From Elmis aenea (Eukaryota > Arthropoda > Insecta > Coleoptera > Elmidae), in the NCBI GenBank assembly GCA_947652605.1, contig OX393583.1:6985222-7049221 (forward strand): a stretch of DNA of 64,000 nt. Reading direction: 5' to 3'. How positions within the stretch are numbered: the stretch's first letter is position 1; every line of letters begins with the position of its first letter. Under the pieces are notes generated by a model. It saw nothing but the letters and a program-made list of their open reading frames with translations. It did not search any database and was not told the origin of the DNA. Shown piece by piece: positions 21,619 to 36,600 of the stretch. The translations under genes were made by a program, and so were the position numbers.

Positions 21619-24600
21619 TTAAGAATGTTTTTGAATGATTTGGTCGATCCACTCCCTATAATGTGCTATTTTGACGTACACTCCTGGCTTGTTCGCATGT
21701 CCGCAGTGGTGTCCCCAAGATGTTACACCGAATAACGTAAAAGCTCCTGAAATGATTAAAGATAATATCATCATACGCTCAAGGTCAGATCTAGGGGCGC
21801 GCGAGCCCAGAGCGGCAAATTTGGGGGGCGTCAAAATTGGTAGAAAGAGAAAATTAAAATCAATAAAAACCAATATAAAATCAGAGTATACATAAGCACA
21901 TCAGAGTATTAGTGTACTTGTGAGGGGGTACAATAATAGTTCTTCAATGGTAAAGCGTTTAGGATGAGTTTAAAGTTGATCATTAAATCATTAAAGTTAA
22001 TCACTTTGAAATTTATTTTCATTATAATTTTCTTACAAATATTGTCACGACCAAGGGGTTAGCTTAGTCGAAGGGGTACTACCTGCAAGAGGTACTAGTA
22101 AAACGCCGATGTACTAATTCTAATTTATTATAAACTAACTTAAAACCTACCTTTCGTCTGGGGGTTATTTTGCCCGTAATCCAAACAAGTGGGACACCGC
22201 CGCGAGATATGAACAAAAGGGGCGACCCCTTGGGCTGTTTGTCTATATAATTGTACGGTTCCTCTCTTTCCCCCGTTTAAGAAGAAAGAGATGGACGAAC
22301 ATAGACAGTCAAGAGCTACGCGATTCGCTGAACATAAATGCTGAATCGCAATTTAGAATACTTCGCGATGATGTTAATTTAATAATCCATTTATATAAAT
22401 AATTATGATTCGTGGCAATATTACTTACAATGTTTTACATACAGGGTTGACTGAGAGTATTGTACAATAGGACTTTATCATAAGGGCCTAAGTTCACCTT
22501 TCGTCCCCGATTTTCGGGGACAGTTCCCGAAACAGACTCAAGTCCCGGATTATTCTTGTCCCCGATTTACATAATTTTCTCATACATTACTAAAATAATT
22601 AATGTGAGTTATGGTACGGCATTGTTGCAAAATTATGCAAATCTGAGGGTCTGGCAACATTGTAAAAGTGTAACCGCTCATTGGAAACGAAAACTGGAGT
22701 AGGAGGAAGTTTTGAAATGAGCAAAAATATCCGAGTTTTAACTTTCGGCTCTTTTTTTTTAATGTAGCTTGATTTCCACGAAAATTAGTCGAGGTTTTTT
22801 TTCACAACCCTTGGTTAGTGTCCCTGAAACTTCGGAGAAAAAATGGACACCTTATTTTAGCCATGCAAAATTAATTAGTTGCAAATGTTGGCTCCCCTGA
22901 TTATTTTACGGCAAAAGTGTAAACATAAAAGTTGTTCAGAATCAAAAACAACGTAAGATATTTCACTTGCATTTTCAATTTGGTTAGGATATCCGCTTCC
23001 TTTAGAAAAATTTAAAAAATATCGCGGTAGTCTGATTTCCTATAGGTAGCATTATACGGATTTTATGCAACTTAACAATATGCATCTTAAACTGAAGGTT
23101 CCCATCGTAAAATTATCCTCCAGACTCGAATTTCCAAAAATAAAATTTTGAAAAGTACCAAAAATGGTGTTGGCTTTATTTCGAGTATTAAAAAAGATAT
23201 CAAAAATGTTAAATATCTCGCTTAAACGAAAAGATAGAGAAAAACTTTAGGGACATTTTTTGCATGGTTTTTTGTCCTTAATAAAATAGCGATGTTCAAT
23301 TTTTTTTTACTCATACAAATGTTGATATATTACACTTAACTTTTTTATTTTAAATAGCAACCATAGTCGGCTTTGACATGAATCGAAAGCTTATTTTTTG
23401 CGCTTTTCAAAAATATATAATATGCTTATGGTTGCCATTTCAAACAAAAAAGTTAGGTGTGATATATCAATATTCGTATGACTAAAAAAAAATTGAACAT
23501 CGCTATCTTATAAAGGACAAAAAACCATGCCAAAAATGTCTTAAAAGTTTTTCTCCTATCTTTTCGTTTAAGCGAGATATTTAACATTTCTGAAAAGTGC
23601 CAAAAATCGGTTTTTAGCAATATTTCGAAAATTAAAAGAGATATCAAAAATCTGTTTACTGCAATGAACTCCTCTCGAAAAATAAATCGAGACTCGTACT
23701 TGGTTTGTTTTTCTATCTCTGATAATAACCGAGATACCCTGTATGGACATCGAAAATAGGCCACCCTGTACAGTTTTTTAAACACTGTTGTTTTCCGAAT
23801 AATAATGCCAAGAGCACTTTTAAAATTTAGATCACAATAAACTTACCTTCATGCAAGATATAATAGCGCTTATTTATTTCCTATTTCCTATTTATTTAAT
23901 AAAAATTTCAAATAATTGTAGAATAGTGAAAAATGCTTATAAGAATTTAAAAATTGTGCTATTTTGCTTATTTTAACGCATGGAAGCGAAAATGCTAACT
24001 AAATTAAAAATGCAAGTGAAGAATCTTGCGTAGTTTTTGATTATAAAAAAAACTTTATGGTTACCCTTTTGTCGTAAAATAATCAGGGGGGCCAATATTT
24101 GCAAATATTTAATTGTGTATGGTAAAGTTCTTTGTACAATATTTGCAGTCAACAACCTGTATATTTTTATATATGAAATAACAATTTGTTGTTGCATATT
24201 ATAATTTAAATATCCCTCGCGAAACAATACCTCCGCAAGCAGTAAAATATTTTGTGTTTACGTTGTTTTTTTATTAATTAAAAAAAATATTTTGTTTTTC
24301 AAAGATATGTTACAGAAGTAAAAGTTATTGTATTGCAACGTCTAAATAATTTATTTTTGTGAAGAGGCATGAAATCAGACTTATTTCGTTTGCTTCAGTC
24401 AATGGTACCAGAAGATGATTAAAATTGATTACTTGAAACCCCCTAAAAGTCTTCCTTGTTATCAATATTTGATCACTTATCGATAAATCTAGTCAGTCAT
24501 TGATGGTATACACCAGATTTAAAGTTTGTCCAAAAAATACGTAAAAGTAACTTCACCATTTTTGAAGCAAAAACCAGAGAGAAATTACCTTGATGAAGAC

Positions 24601-27600
24601 AAGCCAAAGGTCCTCCACTATCCCCATCACAAGAATCAACGCCACCCTCCAAGCTTCCAGCGCATATCATACCATCAGTGATGGTATTTCCATAAACATG
24701 CGGCATTTTGCAAACCTCTGGGGGTTGTATCGGTATCCACCCGGCGCGCAATTCGTTGGAAAAAGCTACAAACAGCTAATTAACAAAAAGCCAAACTTTG
24801 TTAGAGGTAGTAATACCAGATTTTCCACTTTGCACAGATCCAAATCCTGAAATAGTACAATTCAATTCTTTCTCGTAAATCACATCAGCGTCAGGCAGGC
24901 AAATCGGTTGAACATCTTCGGTGATATTAAATCCTGTTCCTTTCAGTTTGATCACAGCTAAGTCGTTGTTCATCCTATTTCCTTTCCTGAATTGCTCGTG
25001 TGCGTAATAATCTTCTATGTACACTTCTTGTTCTGTGCTCTCCGGGACATTTATGTTGTAGTCGCCCGCCACTACCAAATAAGCTCCTTTGGTGAAGCCC
25101 TCGAGACAATGAGCCGCGGTAAGAATGAACCTTTGAGAAATTATAACTGCACCACACCAGTGCGACGGTTTTGATTTATTTTTTATTCTGAGACTTGCCT
25201 TGAGTAAAAAAGAAACAAATACAATAAAACCTAGCTGTGATTATGGAAGACTTCGAATATTAAAAGTGAGTTAACTTAGCCCAATTTTTAACGTTCAATA
25301 ATTATAACAAATATCGTACCTGCCATGGATAATCTCCCTTTTTAGCAATAGACGATTCAACAACTCGGAAATGTACGTCATCGTTCCTAACAAACTGATT
25401 ATCCTTCCTTAGACCACAAGAATCCGGTAAAACCGGTGAAGGTGCCATACTTTTAAAGACTTTAGCTGGTAATTTTGCTCGTTTTTCGTTAACTGAAAAT
25501 TATAGGTTCTCGCCATTTTCATAACACAGTACATCGATTTATCGCTAATACCTGGTAATTCGTAATTACTACAAACAACTCCGACATCTTCATCGTGTTC
25601 GCAGTTGTGCTCTCCCCAGTTCCAGTGGTAGCAATTTTGGATTCCGCTTTCATTTCCTTGGCAGTAAACTTGATCCAACCATATCGGTCCATCACCTAAA
25701 ATATCATTTTCACAGGGGGTTGGTATTTGGTAATATTCCAGGAACTAGATTTTAATCTTATTTAAAAAAATAATATGTAAGGCAGATAGATTCCTCCAAA
25801 ATAAACTACCGGGATCAAGTATTCTTTACAAGCAGCGTTCATATTTAACCAGAAATACTTTCATTAATACCAATTATAATCAGTGGCGGATCTTGATTTT
25901 GTGGGGCGCCAGGCGCAACCTGATCTAGAGACCATTCTTAGGAATGAGATGGTTCACTTAAATGAACAATGCAGAAAATCGTAACGTTTTTTACTTTTGG
26001 AATCAACAAAAACATAAACACAACAATAAGATACGGAAACAAAAAAATATTCTCAGGTATCTACTAGACTAGAAAAAAAAACACATTTCCATTTTTTAAA
26101 AAAAATCGCATCTCAGGTAGAAAAAATCCTAGTAAATTCTGCATCATACAGTACAGGGTGGTCCAAATTCGATAAGATTACATGGGTATCTCGCTTAATA
26201 GTCAAGATAGAGAAACGGTTAAGTTACCAAAAATGTGCAGTTTTGTTGGGACAAACTCAGAACCGTTTTAAAAAATATTTTATCATTTTCAGTTTTTGAG
26301 TTATGAAAGAAAAACTGTTTTTTTTGGTTATATTTATAATGTGTCATGTCTTCCTTATTGTTTTAAATATCGAAAAAGTTTATGAAGATTATTTTAAGAT
26401 ATTTTTATGTAGATTTTGATGGTAGTAAAAAAAATTTTTTACGCTCGCCTTTAAAAAGTTATGACACAAACTCAGCTTTTTTGAATGGAAACTATAGTTG
26501 GCTATGACCTATTTAAATTCCTTATTTTTTCCCTTTCCAAATATACAGGGTGTGTAAAAATTGGCGGAAGGGCTACACGGGGCGATGTTCTTCGTAAAAT
26601 TCTAAGTCGAAAATCTTAATACGAAAATGTTGTACCATGCTTCCTATGGCCTCAGGAACCATTTAAAGAAAAAAAAAATTGGCAACATTGCATACATTGA
26701 TTTACGTTTGGACATTTTTTTATCAGCAATTTTTACTTAGGTATTTACATTTTTTGTTCGAACTGAAAGCCTTCAGTTCGTAAACATAGCTGCAAACTTT
26801 TGGGTATCGTAAAACACAAACAAGAAATAATTACGAGAAAAACAGAGATGACAGCTAAGGACAATGTTGCCATATGTATTACTGTCATTAAAATCACTGA
26901 TTTACATATTTTCAACACCAATTTTTGAAAGGAAGAACACAATATCTAGGAAAAAATACTATACGAAATCTATTTTTATTCCAATTTGCAGCTTTTTCAT
27001 TTGCAAGTATTAAATAATAACGCCTATTAAAGGACTAAATGTCAAAGCTTTGAGGACCTCTTGCAGACCCAGCAAACGTGGTACAACATTTTCGTATTAA
27101 GATTTTCGACTTAGAATTTTATGAAGAACATCGCCCCGTGTAGCCCTTCCGCCAATTTTTACACACCCTGTATAAGGGTTGATGTATTTATTTTCAATAA
27201 TACGCAAATTACAAAGGTTTTTTAATTTTTTAAAGATGAGAAACAAAAGTAGGCTGTGAAAACGAAAAAAAAACAAGTAAAACCGGAACTAATAGAATAC
27301 ATTTGAGAACTGTTCTGAATTTGTCTCAAAAAACACATTTTTGGTAACTTAACCGTTTCTCTATCTTGACTATTAAGCGAGATACCCATGTAATCCCATC
27401 GAATTTGGACCACCCTGTACAGAACATCGGCTTGCAGGGCACTGTAATCAGATGCAAGCAGGGTTGCAAGTTTTGGCGATTTGGAACCAAATTGGCTATC
27501 TTTTTTGTTTAATTTACCATGTTTTTTGCATAAAAATAATCCAGGTTGAATTTGAACGCTCCTTGTTAATATCAAACTAAACTTTCACGAAAAAGAGTTG

Positions 27601-30600
27601 ATTTTTGCATACAATTTATAAATAATAATTTTACTCTTGTTTTTTTTTTTAATAGGTACTCCTATTTAATTTAGTGACGTACTATAAGCCTCAATAGTTT
27701 TGTTAATTTAATTGTGGAGAGCAATTCTCCCCTGAAATCGACATAAAATTAACCCTTTTTGATCTGTGTTAAATTAGTGTTGGTTCTTTTATTTGAAGCA
27801 CTGTTTCTTCTTCATAAAAAATTTTAGGATGTTCTCAAAGGAACTTTTTTCTAAATGCAACCTTGGAAAGCAGTTCCTAAATTTTTGGTACCTTATGCTC
27901 TAGTACTTTGTAAATTTGCGTTTTTATTGAACTCTTGGTATACCTGCTCCAAAAAATCCATCCTTTTTTGCAATAGCCTGGCCCCGGTAACCCAAATATG
28001 CACAGACAACTTTGGCAGCATCGTCATTAAAATCATCGTCACAGACAGTTCCCCACATGCCTCTGTATCTTACTTCGACGCGTCCCTCATATTGTGACTT
28101 TCCATTGGCAAGACGAAGTTCTATTGGTGCCTAAAAAGTACGCATCTATACAACAGTTAGGTACTTCAGAAACTGATATAATACAGTGTAGATCAGCGTT
28201 TCTCAAACTATGGGTCGCGACCCAAAATTGGGTGGCGTTAAATTTTTATTAGGTCCTGAAACGGAACTGTTTGATAAAAATAGGTACAAATAAAAATAAA
28301 AATGTAAATTTCTGTTTTAAAATGGTTTACAATGACATTTCTAAAAGTATTTTTTCAAAAATTTTCTTGCGGGGATGGACCCTTATGGGTTGTACTCTCA
28401 TTTCTAGAAAATTATTTGGGTCGCGTGTTTAAACGTTTGAGAAACGCTGGTGTAGATCATTCAATAGCTTGATATAAGTATTTCTTACTTCATGAGTTTA
28501 AAACCCAAAGCGTAAACTATTGCATAAAAATGTTTTTCACTAGAAAATCGGTAGTAACTGATGATGCTGTTGTATTAATTTATAGATGCAGGCGATGGAA
28601 ATAAACTATTGGAGAATATGTTGTCGACTCGCTAGGGATGATAGGGTAAGAAATACCGAAATCGCAAAAAGATGGAAAGACCAAGAAGAACATGGAAAAA
28701 CGAAGCGGAAGAAGCATTGGAAAGTAAAGACCTAACAACAGATAACTGAATGGATAGCAAGATATGAAAACTAGGTTGCGAAAAACGGCGATTGCTACCT
28801 ATAAACATTGTTATTTTATTTAAGTTCTAATTATTTTTTTTTGTACATTGTGCGTTTTGATTTCGGCCCTCGATCTGAGCGCTAACACTTTCTGTTTCAC
28901 ACAACCGAATAATTTTCAGTTATCAATTATCACAACAATCATCAGTTATCAATACAAAAAATATGAACTCGTGACATGGCATCAAAGATGATAAAAAATA
29001 CCTCACAATGCTGGTCGGCTTCATCTGATTGATCTTCACAGTCGTTCACACCATCGCAAAGGAAAGATATCGGTAGACATTCCGAGGTGGTATCACATTT
29101 CCAACTATCTTTAGGACACTTTTCTTCGGGTGTTTTGCAAACAACTCCAGCAATCTTAAATCGTACAGATCTTACATCACAGTTTGTTCTGGTGACATTC
29201 CTCTTACCTCTTGGTCCTCGCAGTCGTGTGCTCCCCAGCCGTTGAAATCGCAGTTCCTCAAACTGGTCTCATTGCCAATACATGAAACGTCGTCCATCAA
29301 GTAAAAGGTTGCGTTTTCCTTTAAATCCTGGGCGAAATATGATTGGCCTCGTACTTCTAAAGCTCCTAGCGAATAACCCAGCTCTTTGCAAGCAACGTCG
29401 GCGTCTATTATGGTAAACTTGTCGTCACAAATGTAGCCCCATTTACCGAACGCTAGAAAAAACAACTTTTAACTAATCCATGGAATAAATCATCAATTAA
29501 AAAACTTTAAAAAAATAATTAATTTTTGCTCGTATTGAGTATACCAAAGGTTGCTACATTTGGAAAGCGTAGATAAGGGAAATATACCTTCAAGTATGCC
29601 CTAATACTCGCAAGAGAGACGTTGGGCAGTTAAGAATAAAGGTGAAACATGTTTTTCAAGTAGTTTATATTGACTTTGGCTCAGTACATACTTTGTCAAG
29701 TAGTTTTATGTTTTACCTTTAACTTCTATTCGTCCTTCGTAATCATTTTCTGAACCCATGAGCCTTATATCATAGTCCAGAAGTCCAGCGTCGCATCCCT
29801 TTTCATCAACCCGATCCCCACAGTCATTTATGCCATCGCAGACTTGGAAATGGTTAATGCATTTCTTGTTTTTGCAAGTGTACAGGCTGCTACAGTCGAC
29901 GGTGTACATTTTAACTTCGTAATAATCATAAGCTGGGGCAAGCGTGAGGGCCCCAGAGAATCCAACGTTTGTATCGCTCAGGAAGCAAGAACTGTCGTTT
30001 TTCCTAAAAGCATTGCACATGGAAAATCAAATCACGAAAGAGCCAATCTAAAAAGGTTAAGAAACACTGAGATAACATTGCCATAAAAATTTTAGCTGTT
30101 CAGGTACTTTGAACTTTTGTGCAGGGTGGGTAAATTTCGATGTTTTCATAGGGAATCTCGGTGACAATAAGAGCTATCGGAAAACGGACCCCCGTTCCCT
30201 GATCTCTTTTTTCGAGAAAAAGTTAATGGTGAAAACTGAAATTGCCTATCGTCTTTTGTTTTCGAGTTATCCCTATGAAAACATCGAAATTTGCTCACCC
30301 TGTACAGTAAATATTCATGAAATATGTAGCCTTTACGCATTTGATGAGAGTGTTTTTCGAATTTCGTGTCAGCAAAATTGCTTATACTGACTATGATTAA
30401 CAGACAATTTTCTAAGACGCTTCTATAAAAAAATTCAGTGTTAAGGAAACAGCTATCAAATTTAACGATTATATTAGGGATAAATCCGAACCGCAAAACC
30501 GTTTTGAAAAAACGCGGTTTTAGTTTTTTTTTTCAGAAAAAAAAATGCTTAATATGTAGGAGTATTTTACTTGCGTGTGTACTAAATCATATGGCTAAAT

Positions 30601-33600
30601 TCAACTAAAATTAAAAATGATATAAAAATCACCATACTAAACTAAAATGTTAGATAACGATTGCACTCGAAAGCACTAAATCACCAGAAAACGCCACTAG
30701 ATCTATTTCTTCCAGTTTCATTCTTAGAGCTTAGAGTTTTGTATTGTCTCTAGTCTACCATTTACGTTGATTTTTAAAATTAAAAGTTAAAGGAACTATA
30801 CGCAGAATACTTACCTAGTCAAAAATGTCAATTTTCAATTATAATTAGACCGAAACAAAACTTTATCGCCGGTAAGTGCAGCAGTAGAAGCATTAAACCG
30901 CTGTGATTCTAATATTTTCACTGCTTATGGGGTAAATAATTTCTTGGTAAAAAAAAAATAATTTACGTTTAAGCAAAGATTTGTTAAAAATATCAAGGAA
31001 CGTATGAAAACTCGTGAAAATCTAGAATTAACAGAATTGTCCAAGTGCTTACTAGACCCTCTAAAAACACCATCAAAATCGGATCTAGCATTGGCTACAA
31101 TTTTGTTTTAATCGCCTGTACCTAACAATAAATATGATGAAAACTTTGCGATTGCGAGCAATAGAAAAGAATTGGAAGAATTGCCACGTACGAATAAAAT
31201 ATTGCTAACAGAAGAAATTCAAGAAGCAATTCAAGAGTATTAATAAAAAGTACTTCTAAACAAATAAATCGCTCTTCTCATTCCGTTAAGCAAGACTTCG
31301 CCATATTTAAATAAAAGGTGAGAGAAAAAAAAACTAAATTTGTTGTATAAGGCTTTTTCTACTATTAAAGCTACATTCACGTACGCGAAGAGAACATTTT
31401 CGATAAGGGCAAATTTTTGCACAAAACTGCGTACGCGTTTAAGTGTTAACTTAAATAGTTCGGTGTTTTTGAATTTTTTGAATTTAAATGCCAACCTTAA
31501 GTAAGTATTAGTACATTGTAGTGCAGAAACGTAATGTTTTTGTAGTATATTTTCAATTTTTTAGTGTGTGTATTTTAATAAAAATTAGCATTTTCTTGCT
31601 TGCCATTCAAAAGGGGGTTACTTTTTATATAAGTGTATTGCAGTTTGTCCTTGAAAATTTTATTTTAATAAGTATTTTAAACAATAATTTTGGCACTGTA
31701 AAAAAATTCTTAAAAACCGAAACCGAAACGAAAACCGCGGTTTTTGAATTTATAAACCGAAAACCGCGGTTTTTAAAATATGCGTTTTTTCAGAAAGCCT
31801 AGATTACATTTAGCAAAACGCCTTTCAAATTTATTGACTTGAAACGTCCAGTAAGACACTGATCATTTTTTCCGCTGGCCTTAAACCGTATAAGAATTTT
31901 TACATACCTGTAGCAAAACGATTTGCACTTGAAAGAATTAATTTCCATGCAACTCTTCGCGCAGTACACGAGAGTGACATTCGACACCCTCTCTTGCTCG
32001 CGTAGAGCCAACCTGGAATTAGGAATCAGCGAGAAGTTATCCAAATATTTCTCGCAGTTTATTTCGTCTATCCCGTTTGAACAATCCTGGAAAGAAAAAT
32101 GTATAAAATGGGCCCCATTTATAAGTTCTATTTCTTTTTTAACACCTTGAATCCATCGCAGACCATGCTTCTTGAAATACAATCATCTACATCGCACTGG
32201 AAGTCGGAGCTATCGCAATAATCCTTCCGTCTTCTCGGGTCTTTTTCTGTGTAGGTTTCTGTTGGTTCGGGTCCCAGTACGGAGTCTTCGCCTTCGAAGA
32301 CGTAGTCTGCGTTTGTGTCCGTCGACGGAAACGGTGGAGGCCACTGCCTTCTGCCGGTGGTCCTTGGTGTAACTTGGGTCGTCAAGGTCCTAACAGTCGA
32401 ATATCTTGCTGGACCTCGGCTTGGGTGTACATATCCTGGATGACTCCTCGGGGTAACTTGAGTTGTTAAAGTTCTGCCTGTCGTTTGTACATTTTGGGCT
32501 GGGATTTTATAAACAAACTCCTAAAAACGTTTAACTTTATTATGAAATATTTCTAACGAAAATGTAGGAATTAAACAATAAGTTTTTGGCAAAGGCTGTG
32601 GAATATGGGGAGCAGCTCAACGGAGATAAAGCACATCTGTAAGCCTTGGACATTGTGCAACCATATTTCAAGCCCAATATACGCTAAGCAGAAAAATATT
32701 TTAGTAATTAAAGAATCTTCATAGTGTCAGACAGCCAAGCAGCGTTAAAAGCTCTTGGCTCGTCGGAAGTAAACCCATGACTTGTTCTGAACTGCATCCG
32801 GGCACTTAACGCGCTAGGAAGCAGGAATCATGTTAAACTAGTATGGTCCAGAGCACACTGATATACCAGGGAACGAGAAGGCAGATCGCCTAGCTAAAAT
32901 TGTCAGCGAGACACCTTTCTTCGGACCAAATGCTGTCTAAATCACATTATGTTACACAGAAGCATAATACTCATTGCAAAGTAGTAGGACAAGACCATTC
33001 TAAGGCTATCCCGTCAAAGGTCATTAAAGAAAAGACTGAATGAGCAGTGAAGACATCAGAGCAGCCACCGGACTCATCACAAGATACTGTGGACTAAACC
33101 AACATTTCTACATAATAGAGCTCTCAGAGACCGACATAAGCAGAGGATGTGGTGAAGAAGAAGAAACTCCTTTTCACGTATTATGCCAGTATGAAGGATT
33201 CACACTCTATTGGTGTAGACTTCCGGGGATGGAAAAAGCAACCAAGAGGAGTTAAGAAAAACACCCTTGAAGAAATTTAGGAGTTTTTCAAAAACACAGG
33301 ACTTCTTTAAGGGGCTATCACCAGAGAGTACAACAGGCCAATAGGTCGTAGTACAGGAATCCGAAAGGGGACTACCTCCGCGGAAATAAATAAAAAACAA
33401 AATGTTGCCTAAAAAATCATTAATCTACATTTACAATATGGTACAAATAAGTATTAATGAACCTTCAATACGGAAGTGTTTTAATTTTTAATAAAAATTA
33501 TATTTTGGGTCCATATTACCATTTTTTTTGCTAAAGAAAATTTCGTAGCAAAAAGTCACTTTTTCACATGGAGGGCTACAATATTTAATTAGTGTCGGGT

Positions 33601-36600
33601 TATAGTGTTTCTCTTCAAAAAATATGTTTATTTCATAATTTTTTGGAAAGGTTGTTAAGACTTGATGTTTTTTACAACTGTTTTTTTTATAAGAGCAATG
33701 GAAAATTAAGGCATTATTAAATAAAATATGCGATCGCTTCGTTTAATAAAGATTTAAATAAATAACTTACTTGTTGATTATTATTTTGAGTTTGATTTCG
33801 TTGTTGATTTGCATTGTAGTATTGACTCTGAGCTGTATCTTGATCAAGTCGGTTTTGCCCACCGCTACTACCAAATTCTTGTCTATTTGCATTATATCCT
33901 AACTGCCCTTCATTCGCTCGGTGATGCTGATGCTGTGTGTTACCAGAATTCTGTCCATATTGTCTGTTATCGGTTTGCCAGTATATATTTTTGTTTCCGC
34001 TTTGGGTTTTATTACTTTCACTTTCAGATATTTTCCCCTGGTATGTGCTTTTCCCAGCACAGTTAACATTATGTGGGAAGTCACATATTTTTGAAACTGA
34101 GTTGAAAAGGGTACCTGGACCGCAATCTTGTATGAACGTTTGCCCATTTGCACAGTTAAGGAATTTTGAGCAATCCGTCGGGTGGGGATGCAATCCCGCA
34201 ACATTTTTCGGGCAAGAAGCTGGCGTGGCGCTTCCTGTGTTAACACTTCCTGTTTGGGAAACATACGCTCCATATTGCGTGCTCTGCCCAAAACCTCTGG
34301 ATTGTCCTGAATTCGATGTTCCTTGCTGTGGGTTTTGATTAGGACATTGCACGTTATGCGGAAAATCGCATACTTTGGAGAGGGGATTGAAGACAGTTCC
34401 TGGACCACAATTTTGTATGAAAGTTTGGCCGTTTGCACAGTTCAAAAACAAGGAACAGTCAGTGGGATGCGGAAACATTCCTTTGGCACCTGCAGGACAT
34501 TTTAGTTCACCATTCTTGGTTGTTGTAAAGGTATTTTGCGCTCCTGTTGTTGTGTAACTGCCCTGATTTTGACCCTGGTAGCTTGTTTGGTGAACATTCT
34601 GGTTAGTTCGTGAACCTTGTCCGCTCGGATGTCCATATTGGCCACCTTGGTTTTTATTGTTGGTCAGTTGCTGTTGGTTAAATGTGGTTTGAGTTTGGCT
34701 GCTGTAGCTTCCTTGGTGATCTTGATTGTGTCTCCCGGGGTGTTGTCCTTGAGAAGATTCGTACTGACCTATGTAACCTTGGTGGAACCGGGAATCGCGC
34801 GGTCTTGTACTCTGCTGGTTTTGGCCATGGAATTGTCCCTGGTAATTATTGTTTTCTTGGACAAATTGGGGTGGGTTTGGTTTATGTTGTGCTCCCACTT
34901 GTTGGTCAAAGTGTCCCTGGTAATTGTTGTTGTGTTGGATGAATTGCTGTTTTCCCCCCTGTTGACCAAGCTGCCCTTGATAACTGCCACTTTGATGGTC
35001 GAATTGCTGTTGTGTGCCAGTCTGTTGGTCAATATGTTGCTGGCAGTTGTTGCCCTGTTGAGTTGGCTGTTGGAAATTTGGATTGTATTGATACGGTTTC
35101 CCAACTTGTTGACCAGCTTGTTGGCTGGACTGTCCCGGATCGTTGCAATTTTGTGGGGGATTAAATTCGTTTCGACCGCTTTGCCCACCGGATGGCCCTA
35201 CAGACGGTCTAAATTGGCCCTGGTAGACACTTCCATGCTGGTCATGTTGTCCCCGATATTTGTTACTCTGATAATTAGCAGTATTTTGCGAGAACTGGTC
35301 CGTTTTTTTCCTATTTCCACCAGCGTCATAGCCAGTGTCCCCGTAACTCTCGCTCAACCAGTTGTACTGGCCGTAAAATTGCGAATTTCCTGTATTTTCA
35401 TACTGCAAAGTCCACGTCGCGCACTCCGCAGCTTGGGCAAAATTACAATTGTTGATTTTCACGCTGAACAGCGTGCCAGGGGGACAATCCATAACGTATT
35501 CCCGGCCGTTCGCGCAGTTTATAAACTTGCTGCAGTCCGTGTGATGAGGAATGATACCATCAAAGCCCGACGGGCATTTCATTTGAACTTTCGAAGCTGC
35601 CGATCGCTGTTGGTTGTCTTCAACGAAATTCCGCGAACCGGATATGCACTCTACTTTCGCGGCATAATCGCATTCAAGTGTTTTTGGGTTGAAAAGGGTA
35701 CCTGGGCCACAAGTGAGTACGTGGCCACGTCCTTTCCAACAGTTCAGGAATTGGTTGCACGAAAGCGCGTAAACGAATTGTCCTGTTGCCATTTTCGGGC
35801 ACTTGCTGTACACCTCTATGGTTATTGGTTTAATATCGGAAGCGGAAACTTGTATATCATCGTGCTCGTTTTCCACGGGATATTTCCTAGCTTGTTTTGA
35901 GTTTTCAACCACAATTTTTGGCTTGGGAATGTCAGCTGTCGTTTGGTAATAGTCGCGTTGTTGCAGTTCTGCTTCGATTATTTGATCTATGCGATTTTTG
36001 TTACTGTACGGACTTTGCTGTAACTGTTGGTGTGTGGTGGAGGAAATGATGTCTTCACTGTGATGTGTGTTAGCCCCAAAGTCCTGAATTTGACCGGGGT
36101 TGTCATCAAAATCTCGATTTTGGCCCGTGTTATCCCCAAAGTCCCGTATTCGGCCCGTGTTATCCCCAAAGTCCCGTATTTGGCCCGTGTTGTCCCCAAA
36201 GTCCCGTATTTGGCCGGTGTTGTCCCCAAAGTCCCGTATTTGGCCCGTGTTGTCCCCAAAGTCCCGTGTTTGGCCCGTGTTATCCCCGGTGTCCCGTATT
36301 TGACCTATGTTGTCTCCAAGGTCCTTACTCTGACCCATATTTTCTCCAAAATCTTCAGTTTGGCTTGTATAGGCCCCAAAGTCTCGACTTTGGCCAAAAT
36401 TATTGCTTAAATTTTGCGTTTGTTCCGTGTTTTGATTAATATTATGTTGCCAAATGTTTTGGGTACTTTGGCTGTGTTGAGAGACGTGCTGCGGGCTTTG
36501 GTAACCACTTGAAGAGTTTGTTTGAACGGAAACTCTGCTGTAATTGTGGTGCACTTGAACTTGGTTGTAATTATCTGGATTTTGCCATCCTATCGTTTTG

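Larger units (their letters stand above)
22442..24159. mobile_element. 1.7-kb TA-flanked element with nested inverted repeats
   Basis: CAGGGTTGACTGAGAGTATT at 22442 and its decayed complement ending AACAACCTG at 24159 abut TA. Further in, about 22860-23010 and 23985-24115 are inverted copies (shared words include CCCCTGATTATTTTACG). The middle holds another palindrome (23195-23590) and a half copy of the 15861 family. All of it lies in intron 12 of the protease gene. Confidence 0.6.

Noticed and set aside
30109..30496. Overlapping frames on both strands near 30.1-30.5 kb
   Set aside because: They run through a self-complementary MITE (30122-30302), which produces mirrored frames.
34617..35900. 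Plus-strand open frame of 427 codons
   Set aside because: It is the antisense shadow of the Gln-rich, stop-poor protease exon 2. It has no family resemblance, and the minus-strand frame has clear chitin-binding domains.
36070..36400. Regular 30-bp repeats that could suggest a CRISPR-like array
   Set aside because: There are no unique spacers; the units are contiguous, in frame and encode a decapeptide within a coding exon of an insect gene.
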